From the NCBI RefSeq assembly GCF_025950095.1, contig NZ_JAPDDR010000009.1, positions 62,001 to 126,000 of the forward strand: a stretch of 64,000 nucleotides of DNA, read 5' to 3'. The position numbers and the translations under genes were made by a program. The notes under the pieces were generated by a model. That model was not told where the DNA came from, made no database searches, and saw nothing but the letters and a program-made list of their open reading frames with translations. The number at the start of each line of letters is the position of its first letter. Position 1 is the first letter of the stretch. Shown here piece by piece: positions 40,727 through 50,341 of this stretch. The stretch is from Luteolibacter rhizosphaerae. Lineage in GTDB: Bacteria; Verrucomicrobiota; Verrucomicrobiia; Verrucomicrobiales; Akkermansiaceae.

Positions 40727-42610
40727 ATGTCATCCGAACCGGTTCCCGGACTGCGCGCGCAGCGTCTTACTGTGAGGACTACGCGGGCTGCGATCCTCGC
40801 GCTGCTTGGGGTTACATGGTGCTTCGCCGAGGACGCGAGCAAGGGCGATCCGGAGATGCTACCCTACGCCGGGAGTGATGAATGGCGGGCCGATCACGAG
40901 CAGCGCGTGAAGTGGTTCCGCGAGGCCCGCTTCGGCATGTTCATTCACCTCGGTCTGTATTCGGGGGCGGGTGGCTATTGGCCGCCCGACCGGACGATCG
41001 GCAGGCTCTACGAGCAACCGCAGACCGAGCGGATCCGCACCTGGGCCTCGGTGCCCGAACCGGAATACGGTCGCCTGCTCAAGCCGCTCTTCAATCCCGA
41101 GCCCGGCTGCACCGATGCTTGGGCCGAACTTGCGAAGGAGGCCGGCATGCGCTACGCGGTCTTCACGGCAAAGCACCACGAGGGCTACACTCTTTTCAAC
41201 AGCAAGGCTGAGTATTCCGCCCACAATCCAGCCACCGGCAGCACCAACATCTCACCGCCCGGTCGCGATCTCTTCCGCGAGTATACGGATAGCTTCCGCC
41301 GCGAAGGTCTGGTGCCCGGAGCCTACTACTCGCTGATCGATTGGCAGTACCCCGATCCCGCACGCTACCGCCGCTACCTGCACCAGCATCTGGCCGAACT
41401 CGCATCGGGCTACGGCCCGCTCGGAATCCTGTGGGTGGACTACTCCTCCGCCGGGAATGAAGGGGCCCATTGGGGAACCCGCTCGATCCTCGACATCTGG
41501 CGGACCCACCAACCCGCCGCGATCTTCAACAACCGCTTCTGGAACGGGCTGGAGAACCCGAACGGCGACTTCTTCACGCCCGAGCGTTATGTACCCCCTG
41601 CCGGTTATCACGGTCGTATCTTCGAGGCCTGCCACACGCTGAACGAAAGCTTCGGTTTCAGCTATCACGACGACTCGTGGAAGGGCCCTGCCGACGTCAT
41701 CCGCCTCCTGTCCGATGTGGCCAGCAAGGGTGGGAATCTATTGCTCAATGTAGGACCGGACGCACGAGGCCGCATCCCCGATCCCGCAGTCCGCACGCTG
41801 AAAGAGGTTGGTGCCTGGCTCCGGACCCATGGCGAGGCAATCTATGGCACCACCGCGTCCCCCCTTCTTTATCCGCCCTTCAAAGGCCGCATCACGCTCT
41901 CCGCGGATGAGCGCGATCCGACGCTCTACTGCCACCTGAGCGAATGGCCCGAGGGCGGGCTGCTCTCGGTGGAGGGCCTTCAAACCCAGTGCAGCTCGGC
42001 CACGCTGTTGGGAGGCGGCTTCCTGCCGCTCGACCAAACACAGGGAGGACCACCGGTAATCCGGCTGCCCGCCACGCCGCCCGACCCGACTGATCCCCTG
42101 CCGATCGTGGCCATCCGTTTGAACGGTCCGCCGGTCTTCGATTCATCTCCCTACCCGCGTCAGGCGGCGGACCGATCCATCGCCCTGTCCGCCAGCCAAG
42201 CGATCCTCGCGCCCTCCGTGACGGCCACCAATCCGATCAGGCTGGAGGAGAGCCACATCGGATTCTGGTCGGATACCGGCGAGAGTGTCTGGTTTCCTTT
42301 CGTGCTTCGCGTTCCGTGGACGACCCGGATGGTCGGCGACAAGGCCGAGAAGATCCCGGGGAAATTCGATGTCTATCTGGACGCTGCCATCGCACCGGAT
42401 GCCGGTGGCGAAGTGGAGATCCGATTGCTCGACCAGACCCTGAATCACCGTTTGGCCGCGACTGCCCACTGGCGCGACTTCCAAGAGATCAAGGTCGGAA
42501 CCGTGACCGTGGGGCAGGCAGGGCTAATGTCGCTGCATGTGCGCCCGCTCTCCATCAAGGGCATCGGCCTGATGAACCTGCGAGGCGTGAAGCTGGTGCC
42601 AGTACCCTGA
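40727..42610 (+). CDS. Alpha-L-fucosidase, glycoside hydrolase family 29
   Basis: A 627-residue enzyme expected to release terminal alpha-L-fucose from glycans. The catalytic barrel starts with the family hallmark WFREARFGMFIHLGLYSG near residue 63 and includes YAVFTAKHHEGY near 146, the nucleophile D238 in GILWVDYSS, and NLLLNVGPDARG near 337. A C-terminal beta-sandwich region of about 200 residues follows. The N-terminus is basic (RAQRLTVRTTR) followed by a hydrophobic run (AAILALLGVTWCFA), consistent with a signal peptide, so the enzyme is probably periplasmic or secreted. The gene follows a strong terminator and so has its own promoter. Neighbouring sensor and surface-protein genes fit a polysaccharide-use role. 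Confidence 0.92.
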   Translation: MSSEPVPGLRAQRLTVRTTRAAILALLGVTWCFAEDASKGDPEMLPYAGSDEWRADHEQRVKWFREARFGMFIHLGLYSGAGGYWPPDRTIGRLYEQPQTERIRTWASVPEPEYGRLLKPLFNPEPGCTDAWAELAKEAGMRYAVFTAKHHEGYTLFNSKAEYSAHNPATGSTNISPPGRDLFREYTDSFRREGLVPGAYYSLIDWQYPDPARYRRYLHQHLAELASGYGPLGILWVDYSSAGNEGAHWGTRSILDIWRTHQPAAIFNNRFWNGLENPNGDFFTPERYVPPAGYHGRIFEACHTLNESFGFSYHDDSWKGPADVIRLLSDVASKGGNLLLNVGPDARGRIPDPAVRTLKEVGAWLRTHGEAIYGTTASPLLYPPFKGRITLSADERDPTLYCHLSEWPEGGLLSVEGLQTQCSSATLLGGGFLPLDQTQGGPPVIRLPATPPDPTDPLPIVAIRLNGPPVFDSSPYPRQAADRSIALSASQAILAPSVTATNPIRLEESHIGFWSDTGESVWFPFVLRVPWTTRMVGDKAEKIPGKFDVYLDAAIAPDAGGEVEIRLLDQTLNHRLAATAHWRDFQEIKVGTVTVGQAGLMSLHVRPLSIKGIGLMNLRGVKLVPVP

Positions 42611-42629
42611 GGAAGGCACGAAGCACCGA

Positions 42630-43499
42630 CTAATCCACCTTCTCCACCTCCACGGAGACGGACATCTTGCCGTGGCCATTGCCGTGGTAGCTGCCCTTCA
42701 CCGGTGCCACATCGTCGTAATCGCGGCCGACCGCGATCTTGATGTAGCGTTCATCCGCCAAGGTCTCGTTGGTGGGATCGAAGCCGATCCAGCCGACGCT
42801 CGGGAAGAAGACCTCCGGCCATGCATGCGAGGCCTGCGCACCGACAAGCGAATCGCGCGGGCCGTTGTAGAGGTAGCCGGAAGCATAGCGCGCCGGAATC
42901 CCGACCGCGCGGCAGAGCCCCAGCATCACATGCGTGAAATCCTGACAGACACCGCGGCGAAGCGCGAAGGCTTCCTCGATGCGCGTGCTCACATTCGTGG
43001 TGCCAGCTTGATAGCGGAAGTTCGCGTGGATCCAATGCATGATCGCCACGGCTTGCTCGAAGACCGGGCCGATCCCGCTGGTGATATCGAGCGCCTGACG
43101 CCAGACATACGGATTCCGCGAAACGAAGGGGCTGTCCTGGAGGTAAGCCCAGGTGCGTTCTGGAATGTCATCGCCGCGATACTCGTGGAGAAGCGCTTTC
43201 TGGTCTGACTCCGGCACCACCAGCGGAAGGTTTTGAATGCGGATGCGGCTCTCGATCTCCAGCCTCCTGTGATCGCCGGGGACCTCGAAGTGATGAGTCA
43301 CGTTCTCGAAGAGATCATGGAAGCGCCGTACGCGGGTGGCGGGCAGCACCTTCACCACGGCGGAAAGGGTGCGCTGGAAAGGAAAGGTGCGCGGCTCCAA
43401 ATGCAGCGTGTTGATGCTGTCCCGCACCGGCGCGTCGTAATCGAACACGGTGCGGTGGAGAACTTTGAAAACAGGGCCTGGCTGCGGAGGCTGTGCCAT
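42630..43499 (-). CDS. Transglutaminase-like cysteine protease family protein
   Basis: A 289-residue protein. An N-terminal beta domain (FKVLHRTVFDYDAPVRDSIN ... LHLEPRTFPFQ) is followed by a transglutaminase core with the complete catalytic triad: C185 in RRGVCQDFTH, H225 in ASHAWPEVFF, and D241 in IGFDPTN. Members of this subgroup are linked to alpha-E and circularly permuted ATP-grasp genes, and are predicted to cleave or cross-link a peptide made by the ATP-grasp protein. The frame extends upstream to 43883, but the extra N-terminus is Arg/Ser-rich shadow sequence; ATG 43499 matches the family. It is the last gene of the leftward trio, 79 bases after the alpha-E gene. Confidence 0.9.
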   Translation of the reverse strand: MAQPPQPGPVFKVLHRTVFDYDAPVRDSINTLHLEPRTFPFQRTLSAVVKVLPATRVRRFHDLFENVTHHFEVPGDHRRLEIESRIRIQNLPLVVPESDQKALLHEYRGDDIPERTWAYLQDSPFVSRNPYVWRQALDITSGIGPVFEQAVAIMHWIHANFRYQAGTTNVSTRIEEAFALRRGVCQDFTHVMLGLCRAVGIPARYASGYLYNGPRDSLVGAQASHAWPEVFFPSVGWIGFDPTNETLADERYIKIAVGRDYDDVAPVKGSYHGNGHGKMSVSVEVEKVD

Positions 43500-43578
43500 C
43501 GGTCCGGGAGTCGGCGCACGGCGCGCGACCAATTCAGGGGCTGATAAGGTCAAAAGCGGGATCTCGGGTTGCCGCGGA

Positions 43579-44613
43579 TCACTGCTGCTGCTGGGCCATT
43601 TGCCAAGCAACAACCGCGGACATATTCGCCGCCGGGATTGGCGGGCGGGCATTGTTGGCGTCCTGCAACAGCACGTAGGTGCGGAACAACTCCTCCCCGA
43701 TCGAATTGAACTTCTCCTGCGTCTGGTCGAGGAACTGGTGCAGACCGCTCTCCAGCACCTCCTCGGTGGAGCCGTAGGAAAGCTCGGACAACAAACGGCC
43801 CGCAACCCGTTCGGCATCATTGGAATAGGTACCGCGCGGCGCCCCGGAAATGCGGTGCAGGTTGCGGTCGATCCGGTCGACACAAAAGCGCACCGAGCGC
43901 GGGAACTCCCGCGAGAAAATCAGGAAATCCACCACGCTGTCCGGATCCGGTTCACCCTGATGCGAAGCCCGGAAGGCCCCGAGAGCCCCGCAGGAGCGCA
44001 GGATCGCCGTCCAGTGGAAGGTGGCGGTGCCATTCGCCGGAACTTCCTCCTCCGGCAAGAAGCTGGTGATATCGAGAAAGCGGGTGGTCTTGTCCGCACG
44101 CTCCAGATGCCGTCCGAGATCCATGAACTCCCAAGCCTCGTTGCGTGCGATCGAAGCCGCCGCGATGCCGTGGAAGGTGAAGGTGGCGCGCCGGATCGTT
44201 TCGTAGTAACGGGTCGGGTCCGCGGAAAGCAGTAGCTCGCCATCACGCGAATTGATGAAGAGGTAGAGCGAGTTCAACTCTTCCCAAAGTTCTTCAGAGA
44301 GCTGGTCGCGCACCATCCGGGCGTTCTCGCGGGCCTGCGCGATGGACGAGACGATGCTGCTCGGATTCTTCCGGTCGTCCGTCAGAAAGCGGATCACCTC
44401 CGCGCTCCCCGCCTCGCTGTAGAGATCGGAGAAGAGCGTCTCGTCCCCCGTGCTGAGGATGATCGGCTTCCAGAAAGCGCGCAGGCGCTCGCTATCGAGA
44501 CGTTCGTGATCGAGAAGCAACTGGCCGTTGACTTCGATTAGACGGGCGAGGTTATCGGCCCGCTCGATGTAGCGGACCATCCAGTAGAGGCTATTGGCAA
44601 CGCGGGAGAGCAT
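43579..44613 (-). CDS. Alpha-E domain protein
   Basis: A 344-residue, mostly helical cytoplasmic protein matching the alpha-E (DUF403) family from its first residues, MLSRVANSLYWMVRYIERAD, through HLERADKTTRFLD near residue 167. The biochemical role is unknown; genomic linkage to ATP-grasp and transglutaminase-like genes led to the prediction that it helps form or modify a peptide tag. The C-terminus ends in a Gln run. It is 9 bases downstream of the ATP-grasp gene and 79 bases upstream of the transglutaminase-like gene on the same strand. Confidence 0.92.
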   Translation of the reverse strand: MLSRVANSLYWMVRYIERADNLARLIEVNGQLLLDHERLDSERLRAFWKPIILSTGDETLFSDLYSEAGSAEVIRFLTDDRKNPSSIVSSIAQARENARMVRDQLSEELWEELNSLYLFINSRDGELLLSADPTRYYETIRRATFTFHGIAAASIARNEAWEFMDLGRHLERADKTTRFLDITSFLPEEEVPANGTATFHWTAILRSCGALGAFRASHQGEPDPDSVVDFLIFSREFPRSVRFCVDRIDRNLHRISGAPRGTYSNDAERVAGRLLSELSYGSTEEVLESGLHQFLDQTQEKFNSIGEELFRTYVLLQDANNARPPIPAANMSAVVAWQMAQQQQ

Positions 44614-44622
44614 GTCGGAAAA

Positions 44623-46050
44623 TTATTTCAAAACCCAGGTATCCTTGCTGCCGCCGCCTTGGGAAGAATTGACCACCAGCGAGCCTTTGCGCAGGGCGAC
44701 GCGGGTCAGGCCGCCAGGCACGATCTTCACGTCGTTGCCGTAGATAATGTAGGGACGCAGGTCGATGTGGCGGCCTTCCATGTTCCCCTCGCACCAAGTA
44801 GGCGAACGGGACAAGGATACCACCGGCTGGGCGATAAAATTCCGAGGATCCTCGATGATCTTGTCCTTAAACTTGGCGATTTCCTCGCTGCTCGCTGAGG
44901 GTCCCATCAGCATGCCGTAGCCGCCGGATTCATTGGCCGCCTTCACTACCAAGTCCTTCAGGTTCTCCAGGATGTATTTGCGATCGCTCTCCTCGGAAGC
45001 GAGGTAAGTCGGCACGTTCGGCAGGATCGGATCCTGGCCGAGGTAGTACTCAATGATCTTCGGCACGAAGTAGTAGATCACCTTGTCGTCCGCCACACCG
45101 GTCCCGACCGCATTGGCCAAGGCGACATTGCCCGCCTGATAGGCACGCATGATCCCCGGCACGCCGAGCACCGAGTCCTTCCGGAACACCGTCGGGTCCA
45201 GGAAATCGTCATCGATACGGCGGTAGATCACGTCCACCCGCACCAGACCCTTGGTCGTACGCATGTAGACGAAGTCATCCATCACCACCAGATCGCGGCC
45301 TTCCACGATCTCGATACCCATCTCGCGGGCCAGATAACAGTGCTCGAAGTAGGCGCTATTGTAGCATCCCGGCGTGAGCAGCACACAAACCGGCTCGCCC
45401 TCGCGGTGCGGGGAGACGTGGTGCAGCATCTCCAGAAGCTCGCGCGGATAAGCATCCACGGAGCGGACACCCAGCGATTCGAACAAGCTCGGGAAAGCGC
45501 GCTTCAAGGCGTTCCGGTTCTCCAGGAGATAGGAAGCGCCCGAAGGGCAACGGCCGTTATCCTCCAGCACGTAGTATGTCCCATCCCCACCACGGATCAG
45601 GTCGCTGCCGCAGATGTGGATGTAGATGTCCTTCGGCACCTTCATCCCCCGGAACTCCGGGCGGTAGTGCTTCGCTTCCTCGATGTAGAAGCGCGGGATG
45701 ATTCCATCGCGCAGGATGTGCTGCTCGTGGTAGATATCGTGCAGGAAAAGATTCAGCGCGATGATCCGCTGCGTGAGGCCTGCCTCCAGATGATCCCACT
45801 CATCCGCCGGGATAACCCGCGGGACGGGGTCGAAAGGGAAGATGCGCTCGGTGCCGCGGTCGTCGTGGTAGACGTTGAAGGTCACGCCCTGCCGGAGGAA
45901 GTGCTGGTCGCAGGAGGCCCGGCGCGCCTCGAAATCTTCAGGGGGGAAAGCGGAGAAGCGGCTGAGCAACGCCCGGTAGTGCGATCTCACCTCGCCGTTC
46001 CCGGCGAACATCTCATCGAAAAATCCGTCTGCCTCGTAGGCTTCAAACAT
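44623..46050 (-). CDS. Circularly permuted type 2 ATP-grasp protein
   Basis: A 475-residue ligase-like enzyme of the family in which the ATP-grasp lobes are circularly permuted. Recognisable pieces are [33 protein letters not shown], the ATP/metal part [18 protein letters not shown], and the C-terminal [20 protein letters not shown]. Members are predicted ATP-dependent amide-bond (peptide) ligases working with alpha-E and transglutaminase-like partners, which are the next two genes downstream here. ATG 46050 ([15 protein letters not shown]) is preferred because the family starts this way; GTG 46074 would add eight residues. Confidence 0.92.
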   Translation of the reverse strand: MFEAYEADGFFDEMFAGNGEVRSHYRALLSRFSAFPPEDFEARRASCDQHFLRQGVTFNVYHDDRGTERIFPFDPVPRVIPADEWDHLEAGLTQRIIALNLFLHDIYHEQHILRDGIIPRFYIEEAKHYRPEFRGMKVPKDIYIHICGSDLIRGGDGTYYVLEDNGRCPSGASYLLENRNALKRAFPSLFESLGVRSVDAYPRELLEMLHHVSPHREGEPVCVLLTPGCYNSAYFEHCYLAREMGIEIVEGRDLVVMDDFVYMRTTKGLVRVDVIYRRIDDDFLDPTVFRKDSVLGVPGIMRAYQAGNVALANAVGTGVADDKVIYYFVPKIIEYYLGQDPILPNVPTYLASEESDRKYILENLKDLVVKAANESGGYGMLMGPSASSEEIAKFKDKIIEDPRNFIAQPVVSLSRSPTWCEGNMEGRHIDLRPYIIYGNDVKIVPGGLTRVALRKGSLVVNSSQGGGSKDTWVLK

Positions 46051-46217
46051 GTGCAGTCTTGGGGTGAAACTCACTTTAGCAGGGCATGGGCCAAGTCACC
46101 CTACTTTCCTATTAGGTCATTCGCCGTTGCGGCATTTGGCGAGACAAAACAGGCATTTTCCGGGCTCCCTCCACTTTTTCCGTGCCGCCCGGACTGTGTC
46201 ATGCTTTGAACAGGCCC

Positions 46218-47018
46218 GTGGCCTACCTCGAAATCCGCGATCTCCAGACTCACTTCAAGAAGCGTGCCGGTTCCGTCTTCGCTCCGGCGGTGGAGACCAT
46301 CAAGGCGGTCGATGGCGTGAGCCTTTTCATCGAGAAGGGCGAGATCCTCGGTTTGGTCGGGGAATCCGGGTGCGGCAAGTCCACGCTCTCCCGCACGATC
46401 ATGCAGCTGATCCGGCCCACCGCTGGATCCATCATGCTGAACGGCGAGTTTCTAGGCCAACTGAGCAGCTCGGAAGTCCGCAAGCGCCGCTTGGATTTCC
46501 AGATGATCTTCCAAGACCCTTACGCCTCCCTGAATCCGCGCATGACGGTCTTTTCGACCCTTGCGGAAGCGATCAAGCAGCGCCACCCCGGCGTCAAGGG
46601 TGCCGACTTGACCGCCCGGGTAACCCGGCTGATGGAAACCGTGGGCCTCGATCCGCGCTTCCAGAAGAAGTACCCGCACGAATTCTCCGGCGGCCAGCGC
46701 CAGCGCATTGCCATCGCCCGAGCCCTCGCCCCGGAACCGAAGCTGGTGATCGCGGACGAGCCGGTTTCCGCGCTGGACGTCTCGATCCAGTCCCAGATCC
46801 TGAATCTGCTCAAAAAGCTGCGCGCCGAGCTGGGCCTAACCATGATTTTCATCACGCACGATCTCGGCGTGGTCCGCTATCTGGCCGATCGCATCGTGGT
46901 GATGTACAAGGGCAAGATCGTGGAGGAAGGTGAAGCCGAGGCGCTCTTCGCCAATCCGCAAAACGCCTACACCAAGAAGCTGCTGGCGGCGATTCCGAAG
47001 CTCGAGGCGAGCGTCTGA
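46218..47018 (+). CDS. OppF/DppF-like oligopeptide ABC transporter ATPase
   Basis: A 266-residue cytoplasmic ATPase of the peptide/nickel importer subfamily. Walker A is GESGCGKST near residue 52, the signature loop is FSGGQRQR near 155, and Walker B is LVIADEPVSALDVSIQSQIL near 176, a wording specific to the OppD/OppF group. The last 25 residues (TKKLLAAIP) match the family's C-terminal motif. GTG 46218 places the first residues (AYLEIRDLQTHF) as expected; GTG 46182 would add an unlikely segment. No permease, partner ATPase or solute-binding protein is adjacent, so its partners must be elsewhere. It diverges from the ATP-grasp trio across about 165 bases. Confidence 0.9.
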   Translation: MAYLEIRDLQTHFKKRAGSVFAPAVETIKAVDGVSLFIEKGEILGLVGESGCGKSTLSRTIMQLIRPTAGSIMLNGEFLGQLSSSEVRKRRLDFQMIFQDPYASLNPRMTVFSTLAEAIKQRHPGVKGADLTARVTRLMETVGLDPRFQKKYPHEFSGGQRQRIAIARALAPEPKLVIADEPVSALDVSIQSQILNLLKKLRAELGLTMIFITHDLGVVRYLADRIVVMYKGKIVEEGEAEALFANPQNAYTKKLLAAIPKLEASV

Positions 47019-47110
47019 GCCGATCGGGGGGCCTCACCCGCCACCTGAGTTGCTGCTCCGGGGAGGTTTGACTTGCCCGGTGAGAGGGCCGCGGGAGAGA
47101 TTCGGGGGTC

Positions 47111-47449
47111 ATGGATCCTTTCCTCCTCAAAACGCTCCACATCGTGGGTGCCCTCGGAGCATTCGCGGGTATCGGGGCGATCATCGCCGCTGCGGACGAC
47201 AAGCACCGCAAACTGGCCGGAGCCCTGCACGGGATCTCCCTTCTTGTGCTCCTGCTAATGGGCTTCGCGATGCTGAAGAAGCCGCCGATGGATCAGCATT
47301 GGTGGCAGGTGAAGCTGGTGATCTGGCTTTTCATCGGAGCCGCACCCGCCTTCGCCAAGCGCAAGGTGCTGCCGGCGGGCGCCTTGGTGGGCATCTGTCT
47401 GGCTCTGGGCGCCACCGCCGCCTACCTCGCTCTTGCCAAGCCGTTTTAA
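47111..47449 (+). CDS. Small four-helix membrane protein, unknown function
   Basis: A 112-residue protein with four hydrophobic segments (about residues 7-26, 36-52, 66-81 and 87-107), the first reading HIVGALGAFAGIGAIIAAAD. It is short, with charged loops, and resembles widespread small inner-membrane proteins placed near sdh or cytochrome genes. No heme ligands pattern or catalytic motif is obvious. It is followed by its own terminator, so it is probably not co-transcribed with sdhCA. Confidence 0.75.
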   Translation: MDPFLLKTLHIVGALGAFAGIGAIIAAADDKHRKLAGALHGISLLVLLLMGFAMLKKPPMDQHWWQVKLVIWLFIGAAPAFAKRKVLPAGALVGICLALGATAAYLALAKPF

Positions 47450-47469
47450 TCCGCCGGATTTGCTTTTTT
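47448..47469 (+). terminator. Intrinsic terminator before sdhC
   Basis: AATCC-gcc-GGATT followed by tgc and TTTTTT (47464-47469). The stem is short (5 bp) and begins within the stop codon of the small membrane protein gene. Confidence 0.6.
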
Positions 47470-47482
47470 CACGCCAGATCCT

Positions 47483-47510
47483 GCATGTGGGGGAGTCTCC
47501 CCTTGCATGC
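47483..47510. repeat. Inverted repeat in the sdhC leader
   Basis: GCATG-tg-GGGGA-gtc-TCCCC-ttg-CATGC: two matched arms separated by small internal loops, 53 bases upstream of the sdhC ATG. It could be an operator or an RNA stem in the leader. Confidence 0.5.
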
Positions 47511-47562
47511 CCGCGGGCCGGGTTCTAATTCTCCCGCGCGCTGATCCGATTATCGCCGCCCC

Positions 47563-48279
47563 ATGAGTGCCGCTGCCGTTACTTCATTTCCAATCGTTTC
47601 CCGTGTCTGGAAGTCTTCCATCGGGCGAAAACTGATCGTCGCCCTGACCGGCTTGGCCCTCGTGGGCTTCCTCGCCGGCCACCTCTCGGGTAACCTGCTC
47701 GTCTTCGTCGGACGGGAAGCCTTCAACGATTACGCGCAGATGCTGCACGAGTTGCTCCACGGGGCAGGCGTCTGGATCGCCCGGATCGGCCTGCTGGTCG
47801 TCGTGGTCCTGCACGTCGCCGCCACCATCTCGCTCACCCGCGAGAACCGCGCCTCCCGCCAAGCCTACGCTCACCCGACCACGATCCAGACCACGAAGTC
47901 GGCCAAGGGCATGATTTTCTCCGGCCTGACCATCCTGGCCTTCGTGATCTTCCACCTGCTCCACTTCACGGTGCGGGTGACTTTCCCGGCGGATCGCTAC
48001 GTCGATCGCGACAAGTTCGGCGAACAACGTTTCGACGCCTGGCAGATGGTGATCGACGGCTTCAGCAATCCGCTGGTGGTGCTCTTCTACCTGATCGCGA
48101 TGACAATGCTCTGCTCGCACCTGAGCCACGGCGTCGGCTCGATGTTCCAGACCCTCGGCCTGCGCTCTAAAAAATCCGCTCCAGTCGTCACGGCGATTTC
48201 AAAGGGCTACGCGGTCCTGATCTGGGTCGGCTTCATCTCGATCCCGATCTCCATTCTCGTCTTCGGCTACGGTCGCTAA
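47563..48279 (+). CDS. sdhC: Succinate dehydrogenase/fumarate reductase cytochrome b subunit
   Basis: A 238-residue membrane subunit of the Bacillus/Bacteroidetes type that anchors the complex and carries heme and the quinone site. Five membrane helices are visible, with His residues in typical places: FLAGHLSGNLLVF near residue 45, VVVLHVAATISL near 86, FHLLHFTVR near 129 and CSHLSHGVG near 184. Family members use these as heme ligands. It precedes sdhA by 18 bases on the same strand. Its start has no Shine-Dalgarno sequence but a pyrimidine-rich leader. Confidence 0.93.
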   Translation: MSAAAVTSFPIVSRVWKSSIGRKLIVALTGLALVGFLAGHLSGNLLVFVGREAFNDYAQMLHELLHGAGVWIARIGLLVVVVLHVAATISLTRENRASRQAYAHPTTIQTTKSAKGMIFSGLTILAFVIFHLLHFTVRVTFPADRYVDRDKFGEQRFDAWQMVIDGFSNPLVVLFYLIAMTMLCSHLSHGVGSMFQTLGLRSKKSAPVVTAISKGYAVLIWVGFISIPISILVFGYGR

Positions 48280-48297
48280 CTCTTTCTCCCTTTCGTC

Positions 48298-50268
48298 ATG
48301 TCTCTTGATAGCAAGATTCCTTCCGGGCCGATGGACCAGAAGTGGTCCAACCACAAGTTCAACTCCAAGCTGATCAACCCGGCGAACAAACGGAAATACA
48401 CGATCCTCGTCGTGGGCTCCGGTCTTGCCGGCGGTGCTGCTGCCGCGACTCTCGCCGAGCTCGGCTATCAGGTGAAGTGCTTCTGCTACCAGGATAGCCC
48501 GCGCCGCGCCCACTCGATCGCCGCGCAGGGTGGCATCAATGCCGCGAAGAACTACCAGAACGACGGCGACTCCGTGGATCGCCTCTTCTACGACACCGTG
48601 AAGGGTGGTGACTTCCGCGCCCGCGAAGCGAACGTCCGCCGCCTCGCCGAGGTCTCGGTCAATATCATCGACCAGTGCGTGGCGCAGGGTGTTCCTTTCG
48701 CCCGCGAATACGGCGGTCTGTTAGATAACCGTTCCTTCGGCGGCGCTCAAGTCTCCCGCACTTTCTACGCCCGCGGCCAGACCGGCCAGCAGCTCCTCAT
48801 CGGTTGCTACCAAGCTCTGGAGAAGGAGATCCACAAGGGTGGCGTGAAGATGTATCCCCGCACCGAGATGCTCGATCTCGTGCTCGTGGAAGGCCATGCC
48901 AAGGGCATCGTCGTCCGCGACATGACCACAGGCAAGATCGAGTCCCACGCGGGCGATGCCGTGATCATGGCCACCGGCGGCTACGGCAACGTGTTCTTCC
49001 TTTCGACCAACGCGATGGGTTGCAACGTGACCTCCACGTGGCGCGCCGCACGTCGCGGGGCCTACTTCGCCAATCCCTGCTACACCCAGATTCACCCGAC
49101 CTGCATCCCGGTCAGCGGCGACTACCAGTCGAAGCTTACCCTGATGTCGGAGTCGCTCCGCAATGACGGCCGCGTCTGGGCACCGAAGGAGCGCGCCATC
49201 GCCGAGAAGATCCGCAAGGGCGAGCTCAAGCCCGCCGACGTGCCGGAGGACGCCCGCGATTACTACCTCGAGCGCAAGTATCCGTCCTTCGGCAACCTCG
49301 CCCCGCGCGACATCTCCTCGCGTGCCGCGAAGGAAGCCTGCGATGACGGCCGCGGCGTGGCCAAGACCGGGCTGGGCGTTTACCTTGATTTCCGCGATGC
49401 CACCGCCCGCCTCGGCGAGCCCACCATCCGCGCCCGTTACGGCAACCTCTTCCAGATGTATGAGAAGATCGCCGGCGAGGATCCCTACAAGCAGCCGATG
49501 ATGATCTACCCCGCGGTGCACTACACCATGGGCGGCCTCTGGGTGGACTACAACCTGATGTCGAACGTCCCCGGCCTGCACGTGCTGGGCGAGGCGAACT
49601 TCTCCGACCACGGTGCGAACCGTCTCGGCGCCTCCGCACTCATGCAGGGCCTTGCCGATGGCTACTTCGTCATCCCCTCCACCATCGCGATCTATCTCGC
49701 CACCCAGAAGCCCGGCACGGTGAAAACCGATCACCCGGAATTCAAAAAGGTGGAGGAAGAAGTCACGGCCCGCACCAACCGCCTGCTCAACATCAACGGC
49801 AAGCGCACCGTGGACAGCTTCCACAAGCAGCTCGGCGAGATCATGTGGGACAAGTGCGGCATGGCCCGTTCCCGCGAAGGTCTCACCGAAGCCATCGCGG
49901 AGATCCCGAAGATCCGCGAGGAGTTCTGGCAGAATGTCCGCGTCCCCGGCTCCGGCAACATCACCAACATGGAACTGGAGAAGGCCGGCCGCGTCGCCGA
50001 CTTCCTCGAGTTTGCCGAGATGATGTGCTACGACGCCCGCGACCGCGAGGAGTCCTGCGGCGGTCACTTCCGCGTCGAACACCAGTTCACCGAGGCCGAC
50101 CCCGAAGTCCAGGCAGGCAAGACCCAGCCAGGCGAGGCCAAGCGCCACGACGACAAATTCTGCCACGTCTCCGCTTGGGAGTACAAGGGCGAAGGTGCCG
50201 AGCCGGAACTCCACAAGGAGCCGCTCGCCTTCGAGGCCGTGCACCTCTCGATCCGCAGCTACGCTTGA
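48298..50268 (+). CDS. sdhA: Succinate dehydrogenase/fumarate reductase flavoprotein subunit
   Basis: A 656-residue flavoprotein that oxidises succinate to fumarate. It has the FAD-binding start [20 protein letters not shown] near residue 35, [15 protein letters not shown] near 71 with the FAD-linking His, HPTCIPVSG near 268, active-site residues in [12 protein letters not shown] near 410, and [20 protein letters not shown]. The extended length and C-terminus are typical of the Bacteroidetes/Bacillus-type enzyme. In most such operons sdhB (iron-sulfur subunit) follows directly, but here a hairpin and a convergent gene follow instead. Confidence 0.96.
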   Translation: MSLDSKIPSGPMDQKWSNHKFNSKLINPANKRKYTILVVGSGLAGGAAAATLAELGYQVKCFCYQDSPRRAHSIAAQGGINAAKNYQNDGDSVDRLFYDTVKGGDFRAREANVRRLAEVSVNIIDQCVAQGVPFAREYGGLLDNRSFGGAQVSRTFYARGQTGQQLLIGCYQALEKEIHKGGVKMYPRTEMLDLVLVEGHAKGIVVRDMTTGKIESHAGDAVIMATGGYGNVFFLSTNAMGCNVTSTWRAARRGAYFANPCYTQIHPTCIPVSGDYQSKLTLMSESLRNDGRVWAPKERAIAEKIRKGELKPADVPEDARDYYLERKYPSFGNLAPRDISSRAAKEACDDGRGVAKTGLGVYLDFRDATARLGEPTIRARYGNLFQMYEKIAGEDPYKQPMMIYPAVHYTMGGLWVDYNLMSNVPGLHVLGEANFSDHGANRLGASALMQGLADGYFVIPSTIAIYLATQKPGTVKTDHPEFKKVEEEVTARTNRLLNINGKRTVDSFHKQLGEIMWDKCGMARSREGLTEAIAEIPKIREEFWQNVRVPGSGNITNMELEKAGRVADFLEFAEMMCYDARDREESCGGHFRVEHQFTEADPEVQAGKTQPGEAKRHDDKFCHVSAWEYKGEGAEPELHKEPLAFEAVHLSIRSYA

Positions 50269-50304
50269 TCCTGCCGGTTAGCTATCCCGAAGTGGTAGGG
50301 ACAA

Positions 50305-50330
50305 GGTGCCGGTTCATTGTAACCGGCACC
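50305..50330. terminator. Strong hairpin between sdhA and the convergent propeller gene
   Basis: GGTGCCGGTT-cattgt-AACCGGCACC is a perfect 10-bp stem with a 6-base loop, 36 bases after the sdhA stop and 11 bases from the stop of the convergent gene. It can serve transcripts from both sides; no long T-run is present. Confidence 0.75.
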
Positions 50331-50341
50331 GTGCCCCAGCT

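Noticed and set aside
43500-43883. Extended N-terminus of the transglutaminase-like protein
   Set aside because: The extra 128 residues are Arg/Ser/Pro-rich and antisense to the alpha-E gene's end and the gap; the family starts at the ATG at 43499.
46049-46933. 294-codon plus-strand frame overlapping the OppF-like gene
   Set aside because: A different frame of the same stretch, with no ABC motifs. The frame at 46218-47018 contains Walker A, signature and Walker B.
48721-50244. 507-codon minus-strand frame opposite sdhA
   Set aside because: Antisense shadow of a conserved housekeeping gene; composition Gly/Ala/Val/His without a domain.
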